Origin: Phycisphaerae bacterium
GTDB taxonomy: Bacteria > Planctomycetota > Phycisphaerae > Tepidisphaerales > Tepidisphaeraceae
Direction: 5' to 3'
Length of the DNA: 64,000 nucleotides
NCBI GenBank assembly: GCA_030448225.1
Contig: JAUJNJ010000013.1
Coordinates: 13,212-77,211, forward strand
Part shown: positions 26,402-36,371 of the stretch, piece after piece
Layout: each line of letters opens with the position of its first letter
Position numbering within the stretch: the first letter of the stretch is position 1
The notes under the pieces: generated by a model
Database searches by the model: none
What the model was told of the DNA's origin: nothing
The model's input: only the letters and a program-made list of their open reading frames with translations
Made by a program: the position numbers and the translations under genes

Positions 26402-27013
26402 TCAGGGAAGCAGGTTCTTCACCGGGATCGGAGACGCCGGCGCGGCGAGCGGCGCGACCTCGTCGTCCGGCGTCAGCCGCCGGCCGTCCCCGTAGCGGAA
26501 CGCGCCCGCCGCGTCTCGAACAGGATTGCGGTACACCTCGACGCAGTCCTCGACAAGGTTGACGATCCAGTACTCCGCGACGACGGCCTCGGCGTAGATG
26601 GGAGCCTTGACGTCGCGGTCGTACGACAGGGAAACGTCGGCCACCTCGGCCACGAGCAGGGCGGTCGTCGGGTGCCGGAAATGTTCGCGTGGCGGACCGG
26701 CCACGACGGCCAGATCCGGCTCGGGGTCGTGATCGGGTCCGACGACGATGGGGCATCGGACGCTGATCGTGTGCGTCGCCGGTGGGAAGGCGCGCATCAG
26801 CACGACGTTCGCCACGCTGATCGCGGCCGCGTGGCGGGGCGTCATCTGCGGCGACTCGATGAGGTGCCCGTGGATGCGTTCGGCCCGCCGGTTGACGAAG
26901 ATCCCGGCGTCGAGCAACCGATAGCACTCCTCGCGCGTCCACCGCCTGATCGCCGGCGCGCCCGGCGAGCGATCGGCAGGGGCGATTCGGCGCAACCGGT
27001 CATCCAGCGACAT
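26402..27013 (-). CDS. Uma2 family (DUF820) restriction-endonuclease-fold protein
   Basis: 203 residues, intact. IRRWTREECYRLLDAGIFVN, GHLIESPQMTPRHAAAISVA, then the nuclease-like core PDHDPEPDLAVVAGPP (D...E/D motif), LLVAEVADVSLSYDRDVKAP (E-x-S with Asp and Lys) and YAEAVVAEYWIVNLVEDCVE. This is the Uma2 pattern, abundant in cyanobacteria and planctomycetes, with a PD-(D/E)XK fold; function in cells unknown. Its start overlaps the stop of the upstream GT2 gene by 14 bases, so the two are coupled, which may be accidental in function. Confidence 0.87.
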   Translation of the reverse strand: MSLDDRLRRIAPADRSPGAPAIRRWTREECYRLLDAGIFVNRRAERIHGHLIESPQMTPRHAAAISVANVVLMRAFPPATHTISVRCPIVVGPDHDPEPDLAVVAGPPREHFRHPTTALLVAEVADVSLSYDRDVKAPIYAEAVVAEYWIVNLVEDCVEVYRNPVRDAAGAFRYGDGRRLTPDDEVAPLAAPASPIPVKNLLP

Positions 27014-27998
27014 CGCTCACCTCTTCGCCGGTCGCGACGCGGCCGCCGCGGCGCGCGGAAAGGGCATCCCGCGAGCGGCCGAACCCGATCCGCTCCTTCA
27101 CGACGTAGAGCGGGCGCTGCTTCACCTCTTCGTAGATCCGGCCGACGTACTCGCCGAGGATGCCGATCGTGATGAGCTGGATGCCGCCGAGGAACAGCAC
27201 GCAGAGGATGATCGTCGTGAAGCCGCTGCCCGGCTCCTTGCCGCTGGCGAAGAAGTCGACGAAGTAGTAAACGCCGAGCAGGAACGCGACGATCGACACG
27301 ACGAACCCCAGCCACGTCGCCGCCCGCAGGGGCTTGAAGCTGAAGCTGATCATCCCGTCCATCGCGTAGCGCAGCAGGCGGCGGAGCGTCTGCTTCGGCT
27401 TGCCGGCGGCGCGGTCCTGGCGGTCGTAGGGGACGCCGGTCTGCTTGAAGCCGAGCCACGACCGCAGGCCGGGGATGAAGCGGTTGCGCTCGGGCAGGCG
27501 GTTGAACTCGTCGACGACCGTGCGGTCCATCAGGCCGAAGATGCCGGCGTCGATCTCCGACGGCAGGTCGGTCACGCGGCGCATGAGCGGGTAGAAGAGC
27601 CGGAACCCCAGTCCCCGCAGCCCGCCGTCCGCCCGGCTGCGGCGCTCGCCCAGCACGACGGCGTGGCCCGCCTCCCACTGCTCGACCATCGCGGGGATCA
27701 CCTCCGGCGGGTCCTGGAGGTCGCCGTCGATCAACACGACGCAGTCGCCCCGCGCCGCGTGGATGCCCGCGGTGATGGCCGGCTGGTGGCCGAAGTTCCG
27801 CGACAGCTCGACCGCGCGGATCCGCTCGTCCTGCTCGACGAAAGATCGCAGCAGGGCGGCCGACGCGTCGGCGCTGCCGTCGTTGACGAACACGATCTCC
27901 CACGCGTGCCCGGTCGCGTCCAGGGCCGCGGCCAATCGTCGGCGAAGTTCGGGGAGGTTCGCCTGCTCGTTGTAGATGGGGACGACGGTGGAGATCAT
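27000..27998 (-). CDS. GT2 glycosyltransferase, dolichol-phosphate-mannose-synthase-like, membrane anchored
   Basis: 332 residues, intact. ISTVVPIYNEQANLPELRRR, EIVFVNDGSADASAALLR, ELSRNFGHQPAITAGIHAAR and the DxD site VVLIDGDLQDPPEVIPAMVE define a DPM1/ArnC-type GT2 domain. The C-terminal third has two membrane helices (WLGFVVSIVAFLLGVYYFVD and ILCVLFLGGIQLITIGILGE) and the end motif YVGRIYEEVKQRPLYVVKER. It should transfer a sugar from a nucleotide to undecaprenyl phosphate, supplying GT-C enzymes such as the two at 18-22 kb. 27999-28373 holds no gene or clear signal. Confidence 0.92.
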   Translation of the reverse strand: MISTVVPIYNEQANLPELRRRLAAALDATGHAWEIVFVNDGSADASAALLRSFVEQDERIRAVELSRNFGHQPAITAGIHAARGDCVVLIDGDLQDPPEVIPAMVEQWEAGHAVVLGERRSRADGGLRGLGFRLFYPLMRRVTDLPSEIDAGIFGLMDRTVVDEFNRLPERNRFIPGLRSWLGFKQTGVPYDRQDRAAGKPKQTLRRLLRYAMDGMISFSFKPLRAATWLGFVVSIVAFLLGVYYFVDFFASGKEPGSGFTTIILCVLFLGGIQLITIGILGEYVGRIYEEVKQRPLYVVKERIGFGRSRDALSARRGGRVATGEEVSDVAG

Positions 27999-28373
27999 GA
28001 GGGGGCGCGCGTTCCGGCGCGTCGGTCATTGTGCGGGATCGGGGTCATCCGGGGCAACTTCCGAAGGAGTTCTCCCCCGGGTTGAGGGGTGGGTCGGGTC
28101 ACTGCCTGCTCTTTAGGGGTGGGGCATGTCTGGCACTTGACCGTGGGGCGACGGGAAGACAGCGCCGGGCAAGCCCGGCCGCTCAACGCGCGGGCGCACT
28201 CGCGGCGCGGGCGCGGTCAGCGGCGCGACTTCTTTGGGAACAATAACTTACGATCCGATCATGCCCTCGCTTTCATGCCTGGTAACGCCCGGATGATCGG
28301 ACGAAACCATTTCGTTGAACTGGGACAAATCAATTTCATCTGCCCCCGCCCGGTCCGACCGATAAGGGTTCCA

Positions 28374-29069
28374 ATGCATCCCCTCGCGATCATGACCCCC
28401 GACGGCTGGCGGCCCGGAATCGGCGACCCCGACTTCCTGGGCTGGACGATCACCCTCACCTACTTCCTCGTCGCCGGCCTCTGCGCCTGGGCGTGGCGGG
28501 GCGAGTCCGCGCTCGGCTGGCGCAGCCGCCACGCGGTGCGGCCGGGCGTGTGGGTGGCGCTGGCGGCGCTGCTGGTGTTCCTCGGGTGCAACAAGCAACT
28601 CGACCTGCAACAACTCGTCGTCGCCACCGCCAAGGACGCCGTCCGCGCCCTGGGCCTGTGGGACCTCCGCCGGCCGATCGGCTTCGGCCTCGTCGGGGCG
28701 GGCGCGGTCGCGGGGGCGGCGGGGATGTACGCGCTGTACCGCTACGTCGGCCGCACCCGGCCGCGCTACCAGATGGCGTTCGTCGGGCTGGCGTACCTCG
28801 GCACGTTCGTCGTCGCCCGGGCCGGCAGCTTCCTGCCCGTGCTCGGCAAGATCAACCGCCGGCACCTCGAGGGGATGCACCTCGTACTCGAACTCGGTGC
28901 GCTGATCATCATCGGCGTCTGCGCGGCCCGCGCGCTCGGCTTCGTCACCGAGCGCCTGCGCGCGGCCCGCCAGGACGCGATGGCCCAGCAGGGTGGGTTC
29001 CTCGTCATCGGCCCCATGCCCGACGCGGTCGCCCGGCCCGAAGCCGTCCCGGCCCGCCGCGCGGCGTAG
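28374..29069 (+). CDS. Uncharacterised membrane protein, about five helices
   Basis: 231 residues from ATG 28374 (MHPLAIMTPDGWRPGIG); ATG 28392 is an alternative start. Helices: LGWTITLTYFLVAGLCAWAW, PGVWVALAALLVFLGCNKQL, GFGLVGAGAVAGAAGMYALY, YQMAFVGLAYLGTFVVARAG and VLELGALIIIGVCAARALGF. Between helices two and three is DLQQLVVATAKDAVRALGLW. I do not recognise the family; similar proteins of unknown function occur in planctomycetes. A strong terminator follows, so it is probably a single-gene transcript. Confidence 0.7.
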   Translation: MHPLAIMTPDGWRPGIGDPDFLGWTITLTYFLVAGLCAWAWRGESALGWRSRHAVRPGVWVALAALLVFLGCNKQLDLQQLVVATAKDAVRALGLWDLRRPIGFGLVGAGAVAGAAGMYALYRYVGRTRPRYQMAFVGLAYLGTFVVARAGSFLPVLGKINRRHLEGMHLVLELGALIIIGVCAARALGFVTERLRAARQDAMAQQGGFLVIGPMPDAVARPEAVPARRAA

Positions 29070-29094
29070 CGCGAACCCAGGACAGATCGAACCC

Positions 29095-29128
29095 GAAGCA
29101 CGGTCGGCTCGTCCGACCGTGCTTCTTT
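29095..29128 (+). terminator. Intrinsic terminator after the membrane protein gene
   Basis: A perfect 13-base stem gaagcacggtcgg/ccgaccgtgcttc with ctcgt loop is followed by tttg, 26 bases past the stop codon. The following 29129-29371 has no gene. Confidence 0.85.
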
Positions 29129-29371
29129 GTGATCGATCAATGGTTGAACTTGAGGTCCGCCATTCCTCAATGGGCCCGCGTCCCCTGGCGTGGTCCTTCG
29201 TACCCGAGGCGCGGCGTGAGGGGCACGTCGCCTCACATGCACGGACGGCGCTGCCGCTGGATCATTCGTCGCTGGGCGCGTCGCGCCGCCGTCCCGCATT
29301 CTCCCCGAATCCGGTCTTGGGCGGTTTGCCGCGAGCCGTTACAACGTCGGTACCTGCGGAGGGTCCCGATC

Positions 29372-30645
29372 ATGACGCGGCTGCCGATTCCTCGTGCTTC
29401 CCCTCGTCCTTCTGGCGTTCGCGCCGTCCGTTCACGCCGGCGATTGGCCGCAGTTCCGCGGGCCGACGGGGCAGGGAGGCACTCGGACGAGACGAGCGTG
29501 CCGACGAAGTGGGGGCCGGACGAGAACATCGCGTGGAAGGCGGAGATCCCCGGCCTCGGGTGGTCGTCGCCGATCGTGTCCGGCGACCGCGTGTTCGTCG
29601 GCCACGGACGACGGCAAGTCGTGCCACATCATTTGCGTTGACCGCACGACGGGGAAGATCGCCTGGGACCGCAAGGTCTTCGAGCAGGAGACGAAGCGAA
29701 AGGCCGCAAGAACTCCTACGCCACGCCGACGCCCGTGACCGACGGCAAGGTCGTCTACGCGTTCTTCGGCGGCGGCGGGGCGGCCGCGGTGTCGGCCGAT
29801 TCGGCGAGGTGCTCTGGACGAACACCGAGCACCCGTTCTACAGCCAGCACGGCCTCGGCGCGTCGCCGATCCTGTACCAGGACTTGCTCATCATGCCGTT
29901 CGACGGCTCCAGCCCCGGCCCCGACACGACCGTCGGGTGGAAGACGCCGTGGGAGGAGGCGTTCGTCCTGGCGCTCGACGCCAAGACCGGCAAGACGCGC
30001 TACAAGGCCAAGCGCGGCGAGTCGCGGATCGCGCACGGCACGCCGAGCATCGTCGACGTCGGCGGCAAGCCGACAATGGTCAGCACGGCCGGCGACGTCG
30101 TGCAGGGGTTCGACCCGGCGACGGGTGAACTGCTCTGGACGGTGTTCAGCCAGGGCGAGGGCGTGACCCCGTCGGCCGTGATCGGCGACGGCGTGGCGTT
30201 CACGTCGTCCGGCTTCGAGGCCGACACGATCCGCGCCATCCGCCTCGATCCTGCTGCCAAGGGCGACGTCACCAAGACGCACATCCTCTGGGAGCAGAAG
30301 AAGGGTGTGCCGACGCAGCCGTCCTTCCTCTACCACGAGGGCAAGCTCTACACGATCAAGGAGAACGGCATCCTCCAGGTCCTCGACGCCAAGACCGGCG
30401 AGATCCTCTGGAAGGACAACCTCGACGGCACCTTCTCCGCCTCCCCCGTCTGGGCCGCCGGCCACCTCTACATCCTCAGCGAGGACGGCACGACGAGCGT
30501 CTTCGCGCCCGCCGCCGGCGGCAAAGAGCTAAAGGCCGTCGCCGAGAACGACCTCGAAGGCCCCTGCCAGGCCTCGCCCGCCATCGCCGAGGGGCAGATC
30601 TTCATCCGCTCGGAGAAGCATTTGTTCTGCATCGGGAAGAAGTGA
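29372..30645 (+). CDS. Exported PQQ-type beta-propeller (BamB-like) protein, frame-broken at 5' end
   Basis: ATG 29372 has GGAGGG close upstream. After an early break the signal peptide reads LVLPLVLLAFAPSVHAGDWP, leading to QFRGPTGQG, the usual start of planctomycete PQQ-like quinoprotein-fold proteins. Repeats follow: KAEIPGLGWSSPIVSGDRVF, CVDRTTGKIAWDRKVFEQE, SYATPTPVTDGKVVYAFFGG, ALDAKTGKTRYKAKRGES, GFDPATGELLWTVFSQGEGV, VLDAKTGEILWKDNLDG and AIAEGQIFIRSEKHLFCIG. About 420 residues, eight blades expected. Probably periplasmic; no catalytic residues identified. Breaks near 29395, 29480, 29605, 29705 and 29800; from about 29800 to the stop the frame is clean. Confidence 0.82.
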
Positions 30646-31190
30646 GCAGCGGCCCCTGGCGGAGGGGCACACCTTCTGCGCGATGGTGACCGTCGGCCCT
30701 GCACGTCCCGGTCCCGCCGCCGACGACTCGGACTTCCGCATCGAAGCGGCGCAGGCGCGAACGTGTCACCCTCGTTCACTGATGTCCCGGCCCGCCTGAT
30801 CCTCGGTCCAACTGCTCCGGTTGCACCGCGCGCAGCGGCGGCGGGCTCGCGGTCTGACTGGTGGGCGAGGCGGTTGCGGGAGCCTGACGCGGGCGGGGCC
30901 GGATCGGTCGAAGTTAACATCCTGCCATTAGACTCCCCCCGCGGCCGCTCACGTTTTGACCGAGGTTGTTGGTGTTCAGTGGGCAACAGTCCTGGTAATG
31001 GACATCGGCCGCACCACTCGACATGCCCCGGTCGCCGACGCGCTCGGCCCGCTCGCACGCGGGTAGCGCGGCCGCGCCACCGCACGGCCGCCGCCGAGGC
31101 CCGGACCGCCGCAGGTCACGGCGTGCCGTGCCGTTCAGCCGCAGTCTTGGCGGCGATCTGTTCCCGGCAGCACGTCATCGGAGCTTCGAT
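30646..31190. other. Intergenic, no gene seen
   Basis: 545 bases between the PQQ-type gene and the LEPR-XLL surface protein. Both strands can be read open for stretches because of the high GC content, but none resembles a protein. The promoter of the following gene must lie here but I cannot point to it. Confidence 0.6.
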
Positions 31191-33719
31191 ATGCACTTCG
31201 TTTCGCCGCGTGTCCGGTGTCACGCTAAGCGCGTTACGCGTCACCCCAGCCCGGGCGGTCCGGCAGTTCACACCGAGGGCCTCGAGCCGCGCCTGCTGTT
31301 CGCGGACGTCCTGGCACCCACGGCCATTCTCAAACCGGTCGAGGATATCCTGACCTCTGGCGGCACGGGGTGCGACGTGGTCGTCACCATCCGCGACGCG
31401 GCGGGCGTAGACGACTCGTCGATCGGGATCACGGACCTCAAGATCCGGGCAGAACCCGACCTCAGTCCCACTCTAAAAATCGCAAGTGCGACGATCGCCA
31501 TCGATAATGACCCAACGACTTGCGTCGTCACATACCGGGTCGAGGCCCTCGGCGCTGTGTGGGACGCCTGGGACAACGACGCGTTCGCCGTGACGTTGCT
31601 GGACGGCGAGGTCGCCGACACCAGCGGCAACCACGCGCCGTTGACGCTCCTCGGCGGGTTTCGCGTGGCCGTCCCCACGTCCGAGCCTTACGCCGCGGAG
31701 GTCGTGCTGCCGGACCTGACGGAGCCGAGCGCCTCCTATTCGTTCTCCGTCACTTACGAAGACGTGGACGGCGAGGTCGTGCGGCAGAGCATTGACCGTG
31801 ATGACGTCTACTTCTGGAATGGGATCGTAGGTCTGCCGATCACGTCGGTGTCGGTCAGTTCGGACGTCGACGCCCGCACCCTCGTCGCCACGTATACCGC
31901 GGAGGCAAGGCGCGGGGCGTTCGTGTTCGCCGACAACGGCGAGTACTTCCTGTATCAGGACTATCTCCAGGTGCGCGATCAGGACGCCAACTACGCCAAG
32001 GACCGTCTCCTGGGGTCGTTCAAGATCGACCTGCCCGCCCCCGTCGACCCGCCGACCGCCGAGCTACAACCCCTGGTGCCGGTCGGGCACAACGAGCCGA
32101 CGTACTCGTTCACGGTCGCGTACCTCGACGCCGGAGGCGAGATCGACGTCTCGACGATCGACGCGGCGGACGTGGTCGTGACCGGCACGAACACCTTGGA
32201 GGCGGCGGGCGTGAGCGTCGACGTCGCCAACAACGGCCCGCTGCGGCTCGCCACCTACACCGTCGCCGCCCCGGGCGGCACGTGGGACGCCGCCGACAAC
32301 GGAAACTACGCGGTCAACCTGCGGCCGTACCCGGTCGCCGACACGGCTCGCCACTTCGTTCCCGTCTACTACGAGAACAAGATGCTCGGACACTTCACCG
32401 TGGACTTCGGGACCTTCGGCGGCGAGTACCCGGTGCTGGCGGCGCCGGACGTGACGCGCCCCGGCAAGTCGAGCTACGAGTTCACGATCACCTACGGCGC
32501 AGACCTGAACCGTTCGAGCCTCGGGGACGAGGACGTCGTCGTGGACGCGGCCGGCGGGCCCATCATCGCCGCCTCGCTCGTCTCGGTTAAGGCGCGTACG
32601 GCTACCTACCGCATCCGCCCGCCGGGCGGGACGTGGGACGCGTCCGACCCGGTTGACTACAGGGTGAGGATCTGGCCCGAGCGGGTGCGCGACCTCTCGG
32701 GGAACGACATTGGCTACGGGACGGTTGGCTCGTTCCGCGCCGACCTGACCCCGTCGGCCGGAGCCGCCGCGTCGCTCGGCCGGTTCGGTAGCTTCGACGG
32801 CGCGTCGGCCCGGCTCGTGGTCGACGACGCGGACGGCACCGCCGTCACGTTCTCGCTCGCCGGCGGGGGTGCGGGCGAGGCGTTCGCCCACGACGGGCGG
32901 ATCGATGTGGTCCTGGACGACGCCACGACGGCCGACTCGGCCCTCACGATCACGGGCAAGGGCGGCGACGGTCGGGTGAGCCTTGGCAACGTGACCGTCG
33001 GCAGCCAGCTCAGGTCGTTCACGGCCAAGACGTCCGACCTGACCGGCGTGTTCCGGACGAGCGGCCCCTTGAAGACCCTGACCCTCGGTGACGTCGCCGA
33101 GGCCGGCATGCTCTTCGATTACGATGGGGAGGCGCCTGGCGCGATCCGCCTCGGCCGGGTGTCGAACCTCAGCATCGAGTCGGAGTCGGTGATCGAGTCG
33201 CTGAAGGTCGCTGACTGGGCCGACACCGGGGCCCGCGACGTCGTCTCGGCCGACGCGATCGGCAGCGTCTCCGCCCGCGGCGACTTCGGTGCCGACGTGC
33301 GCTCCCGCTCGTCGCTCGGCAGCGTCAAGGTCGGCGGCGCGTTGAGCGGCGCGTACGTCGGTGCCGACGACCGGGTCGGCAAGGTGGCCGTCGGCTCGGT
33401 CCGCGACAGTTGGATCTACGTGGGCGTCTCGCCGGGGACGCAGGACCTGCCACGGGCTCAGGAAAGCTTTACCCCCGGGGTGCTCGGCGGCGTGACCGTG
33501 CGGGGCGCGTTCGCCGATTCACTGATCGTCGGCGCCCGCGTGGGGAAGGTGAACATCCGCTCGGCCTCCCAGACCGGGACCGAGCCGTACGGCGTGCTCG
33601 CCGACCGGATCGGTTCGGCCGCCGTGACGGTCGCGGGCGAAGGCCGGGTGTCGCTCCGCAACGGCGACCGTCCCGCCGACGGGATCGTCCGCGGGAACTT
33701 TGGGATTCGACTGCTCTGA
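31191..33719 (+). CDS. LEPR-XLL-type surface protein with four Ig-like repeats
   Basis: 842 residues from ATG 31191 (MHFVSPRVRCHAKRV). EGLEPRLLFAD at about residue 28 is the LEPR-XLL motif near the N terminus of giant planctomycete surface proteins. Four repeats of about 115-125 residues follow (roughly 31305-31680, 31690-32035, 32045-32420, 32435-32745), each with SYxFxVTYxD, an S-x-I/L-D-x-x-D-V core, ATYTVxAPGGTWDAADNG or variants (GAVWDAWDND, GTWDASDPV) and a closing LGxFxVDL. The last 320 residues are irregular beta-rich repeats (GSVSARGDFGADVRSRSSLG, GGVTVRGAFADSLIVGARVG). Probably exported and attached to the cell surface; role unknown. Intact frame, unlike its neighbours. Confidence 0.82.
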   Translation: MHFVSPRVRCHAKRVTRHPSPGGPAVHTEGLEPRLLFADVLAPTAILKPVEDILTSGGTGCDVVVTIRDAAGVDDSSIGITDLKIRAEPDLSPTLKIASATIAIDNDPTTCVVTYRVEALGAVWDAWDNDAFAVTLLDGEVADTSGNHAPLTLLGGFRVAVPTSEPYAAEVVLPDLTEPSASYSFSVTYEDVDGEVVRQSIDRDDVYFWNGIVGLPITSVSVSSDVDARTLVATYTAEARRGAFVFADNGEYFLYQDYLQVRDQDANYAKDRLLGSFKIDLPAPVDPPTAELQPLVPVGHNEPTYSFTVAYLDAGGEIDVSTIDAADVVVTGTNTLEAAGVSVDVANNGPLRLATYTVAAPGGTWDAADNGNYAVNLRPYPVADTARHFVPVYYENKMLGHFTVDFGTFGGEYPVLAAPDVTRPGKSSYEFTITYGADLNRSSLGDEDVVVDAAGGPIIAASLVSVKARTATYRIRPPGGTWDASDPVDYRVRIWPERVRDLSGNDIGYGTVGSFRADLTPSAGAAASLGRFGSFDGASARLVVDDADGTAVTFSLAGGGAGEAFAHDGRIDVVLDDATTADSALTITGKGGDGRVSLGNVTVGSQLRSFTAKTSDLTGVFRTSGPLKTLTLGDVAEAGMLFDYDGEAPGAIRLGRVSNLSIESESVIESLKVADWADTGARDVVSADAIGSVSARGDFGADVRSRSSLGSVKVGGALSGAYVGADDRVGKVAVGSVRDSWIYVGVSPGTQDLPRAQESFTPGVLGGVTVRGAFADSLIVGARVGKVNIRSASQTGTEPYGVLADRIGSAAVTVAGEGRVSLRNGDRPADGIVRGNFGIRLL

Positions 33720-33765
33720 GCGCTCCGCCGATAGGCTCACTTCCGGTCTGCGACGCCCATTCTCA

Positions 33766-34605
33766 TCAGTTCCGCGCCGGCACGATCGGCGCCCCCACTT
33801 GCACCAGGTTTTCGCCGTTCGCCGTGAGTGCAGCGGGTTCGCCATGGGTGCAGCGGTGGCCGCCCTTGATGCCCATGGCTTCCAGGTCGCAGGCGAACAT
33901 TCGGTAGACGAGGTCGGCCGGCAGGCGGTCGGGGACGTCGTGGTAGTGGAGCGTGAGGTTCAGGCAGGCGATGCGGTCGGAGATCGCCGAGACGGCGCGT
34001 AGGTCGTGGCTGACGAAGACGACGGTGAGGCCCATGTCGTTCTTCAGGCCCTGCAGGAACTCGATGAATCGCTCTTGGCCGGGCCGATCGATGCCGGTGG
34101 TGGGCTCGTCGAGCAGCAGGAGTTTCGGCCGCGGCGCCAAGGCGCGGGCGATGTAGGCGCGCTGGAGTTGGCCGCCGGAGAGGGTGCCGATCGGGCGGTC
34201 GGCGAGGTCGGCGATGCCGACGCGCTCGAGCAGCGAATCGGCGAAGGCGACGTCGTCGCGCGCGTATGGCCGGAGCATGCCGGTCTTGCCGGCCAGGCCG
34301 AGGTGAACGACCTGCCGCACGCTGATCGGGAACGACTCGCGGGCGAGGTTGGGGCTCTGCGGGAGGTAGCCGATCAGGTCGCCCCGGCGGATCGCCTGCC
34401 GGGGGGCGACGCCGTCGATGCGGATCCGGCCGCCGGTCGGTTCGAGCACGCCCAGGAGCAGGCGGATGAGCGTCGTCTTGCCGCCGCCGTTGGGGCCGAT
34501 GAGGCCCAGCGTGGTGCCCGCCTCGGCGCTGAGGTTGACCCCCCGGAGCACCGGTTGGGCGCCGTAGGCGAAGTGCAGGTTGGAGATTTCGACGATTGCG
34601 GGCAC
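33766..34605 (-). CDS. Metal-type ABC transporter ATP-binding protein (ZnuC/MntB-like)
   Basis: About 279 residues from GTG 34605 (MPAIVEISNLHFAYGAQPVL). Walker A GLIGPNGGGKTTL, Q-loop LIGYLPQSPNLARESFP, signature GTLSGGQLQRAYIARAL, Walker B KLLLLDEPTTGID and H-loop VVFVSHDLRAVS are all present, and the spacing is that of zinc/manganese/iron chelate importers. The C-terminal 50 residues include CDLEAMGIKGGHRCTHGE, a Cys/His-rich tail that might bind metal. No permease or binding protein is adjacent on this side, which is unusual. It is divergent from rpoN. Confidence 0.87.
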   Translation of the reverse strand: MPAIVEISNLHFAYGAQPVLRGVNLSAEAGTTLGLIGPNGGGKTTLIRLLLGVLEPTGGRIRIDGVAPRQAIRRGDLIGYLPQSPNLARESFPISVRQVVHLGLAGKTGMLRPYARDDVAFADSLLERVGIADLADRPIGTLSGGQLQRAYIARALAPRPKLLLLDEPTTGIDRPGQERFIEFLQGLKNDMGLTVVFVSHDLRAVSAISDRIACLNLTLHYHDVPDRLPADLVYRMFACDLEAMGIKGGHRCTHGEPAALTANGENLVQVGAPIVPARN

Positions 34606-34756
34606 GGGCGTTTGGATCGATTGTACGAGGGGCGGTCGCCGTTGGGAAACTGGGGTCGGCCGACGGTGCCGGGCCCGGCTCGCGCGGTTTTCGACAGGCA
34701 GAATCGGCGGTTTCCCGGGCGCAAAACGCAAAGCGGGCGGTTCGCTTTTTTCCTCT

Positions 34757-34784
34757 TTGCCGCCCCTCGCAACACTGCTATCAT
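34757..34784 (+). promoter_or_regulatory. Candidate sigma-70 promoter for rpoN
   Basis: TTGCCG and TATCAT separated by 16 bases, about 58 bases before the rpoN ATG. A fair match in very GC-rich surroundings; the spacing is one short of ideal. Confidence 0.35.
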
Positions 34785-34841
34785 CGCCGTGGGAAGCAAA
34801 TCCCATGCCCACCGCATTGATGGGGTAAGTGAGGCCTAAGT

Positions 34842-36371
34842 ATGCAGTTAACACAGTCGATCGGCCTGCGGATGGATCAGCGTCAGCTCCTGACGCCCCG
34901 GATGATCCAGAGCATGGAGATCCTGCAACTCCCGCTGATGGCGCTGGAGGAGCGGATCGAACAGGAACTTCAGAACAACCCCGTGCTCGAACTGCGCGAC
35001 GGCGACGGCAGCGAAACGGCGGGCGAGACGCCGACGGCGATCATGAACGACGTCGGCCCGCAGCGGGACGACACGTCGGAGGGGGAGCGGGCCCTCGTCG
35101 TGAACGAGGAGAACGGCCAGGCCGAGGACTTCGACCGCCTCGCCCGCATCAGCGAATACCTCGAGAACGAAGAGTACGGCGCCAACAACAGCAACTTCCG
35201 CCAGGCCTCCAGCTTCGACGGCGAGCGCGACAAGAAGCTCGACGCGATGGCCAACACCGCCGCCCGCGGCGTCACGCTGCAGGAGCACCTGCTCGGCCAG
35301 TGGGCGTTCGTCGAGTGCCCGTCGAACATCCGGCGGGCCGGCGAGGCGGTGATCAACTACATCGACTCCGAAGGGTACCTCCGCACGCCGCTCGACCAGA
35401 TCCAGAAGGACTCGAAGACGCCGCTGACGATGGAGGACCTCGAGCAGGCCCTGCGCCACATCCAGACGATGGAGCCGGCCGGCGTCGGCGCCCGCGATTT
35501 GCGCGAGTGCCTGCTGCTTCAGCTCAAGGCGCTGCACGACGACGAGGACTTGTCCGAGGGTCACGACTTCGAGCTCGAGCGGGCGCTCGTCAGCGATCAT
35601 CTCAAGGATCTGGAGATGAACCGCTACCCGCAGATCAGCCGCAAGCTCGGGCGGAGCATCGAGGACATCAAGGCGGGCGTGCTGCGCCTCCGCCGGCTCC
35701 ACCCGCACCCGGGCAAGCAGGTGGGCGGCGACGACGCGCCGCCGATCACGCCCGACGCGGTGATCTACTACGACGAGGACACCGACAAGTACGAGATCGA
35801 GATGCTCAACGACCCGGCCCCGAACCTCTACATCAGCGGCATGTACCGCAAGATGCTGAAGGACCGGGCCTGCGACAAGAAGACGAAGGAGTTCCTCGCC
35901 AACAACGTGCGCAACGCCCGCTGGCTCATTGAGAGCATCGAGCAGCGCAAGAGCACGATCCAGCGCGTGATCCGGGCCGTCGTCGACGCCCAGCGCGACT
36001 TCTTCGACCGCGGCCCGGAGTTCCTCCGCCCGCTGCCGATGATCAGCGTGGCCGACCAACTCGGCATCCACGTCGCGACGGTATCTCGCGCCGTCTCCGA
36101 GAAGTGGATCCAGACGCCGCGCGGCGTGTTCCCGCTCCGCCGCTTCTTCTCCGGCGGCACGACCAACACGGCCGGCGAGGAGATGAGCTGGGACGCGGTG
36201 AAGGAGAAGCTCAAGACGATCATCGACGACGAGGACGGGCAGAACCCGCTCAACGACGACGAGATCGTCGACAAGCTCAAGGCCCAGGGCATCGACCTCG
36301 CCCGCCGCACGGTGGCGAAGTACCGCAAGATCCTCAACATCCCCACGGCCCGGCAGCGGAAGAAGTATTGG
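34842..36371 (+). CDS. rpoN: RNA polymerase sigma-54 factor
   Basis: Directs RNA polymerase to -24/-12 promoters that need an AAA+ activator. From ATG 34842: region I MQLTQSIGLRMDQRQLLTPR and MIQSMEILQLPLMALEERI (Gln/Leu rich), an acidic region II, core-binding HIQTMEPAGVGARDLRECLL, the HTH PLPMISVADQLGIHVATVSR, GVFPLRRFFSGG, and the RpoN box DLARRTVAKYRKILNI-type sequence. Homology ends about ARQRKKYWEK at 36370, after 510 codons. No stop follows: the frame enters the palindromic element at 36372 and remains open on paper to 37778, across the antisense of the next gene. Either a stop was lost by the insertion or an indel hides it. Divergent ABC gene upstream. Confidence 0.93.
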
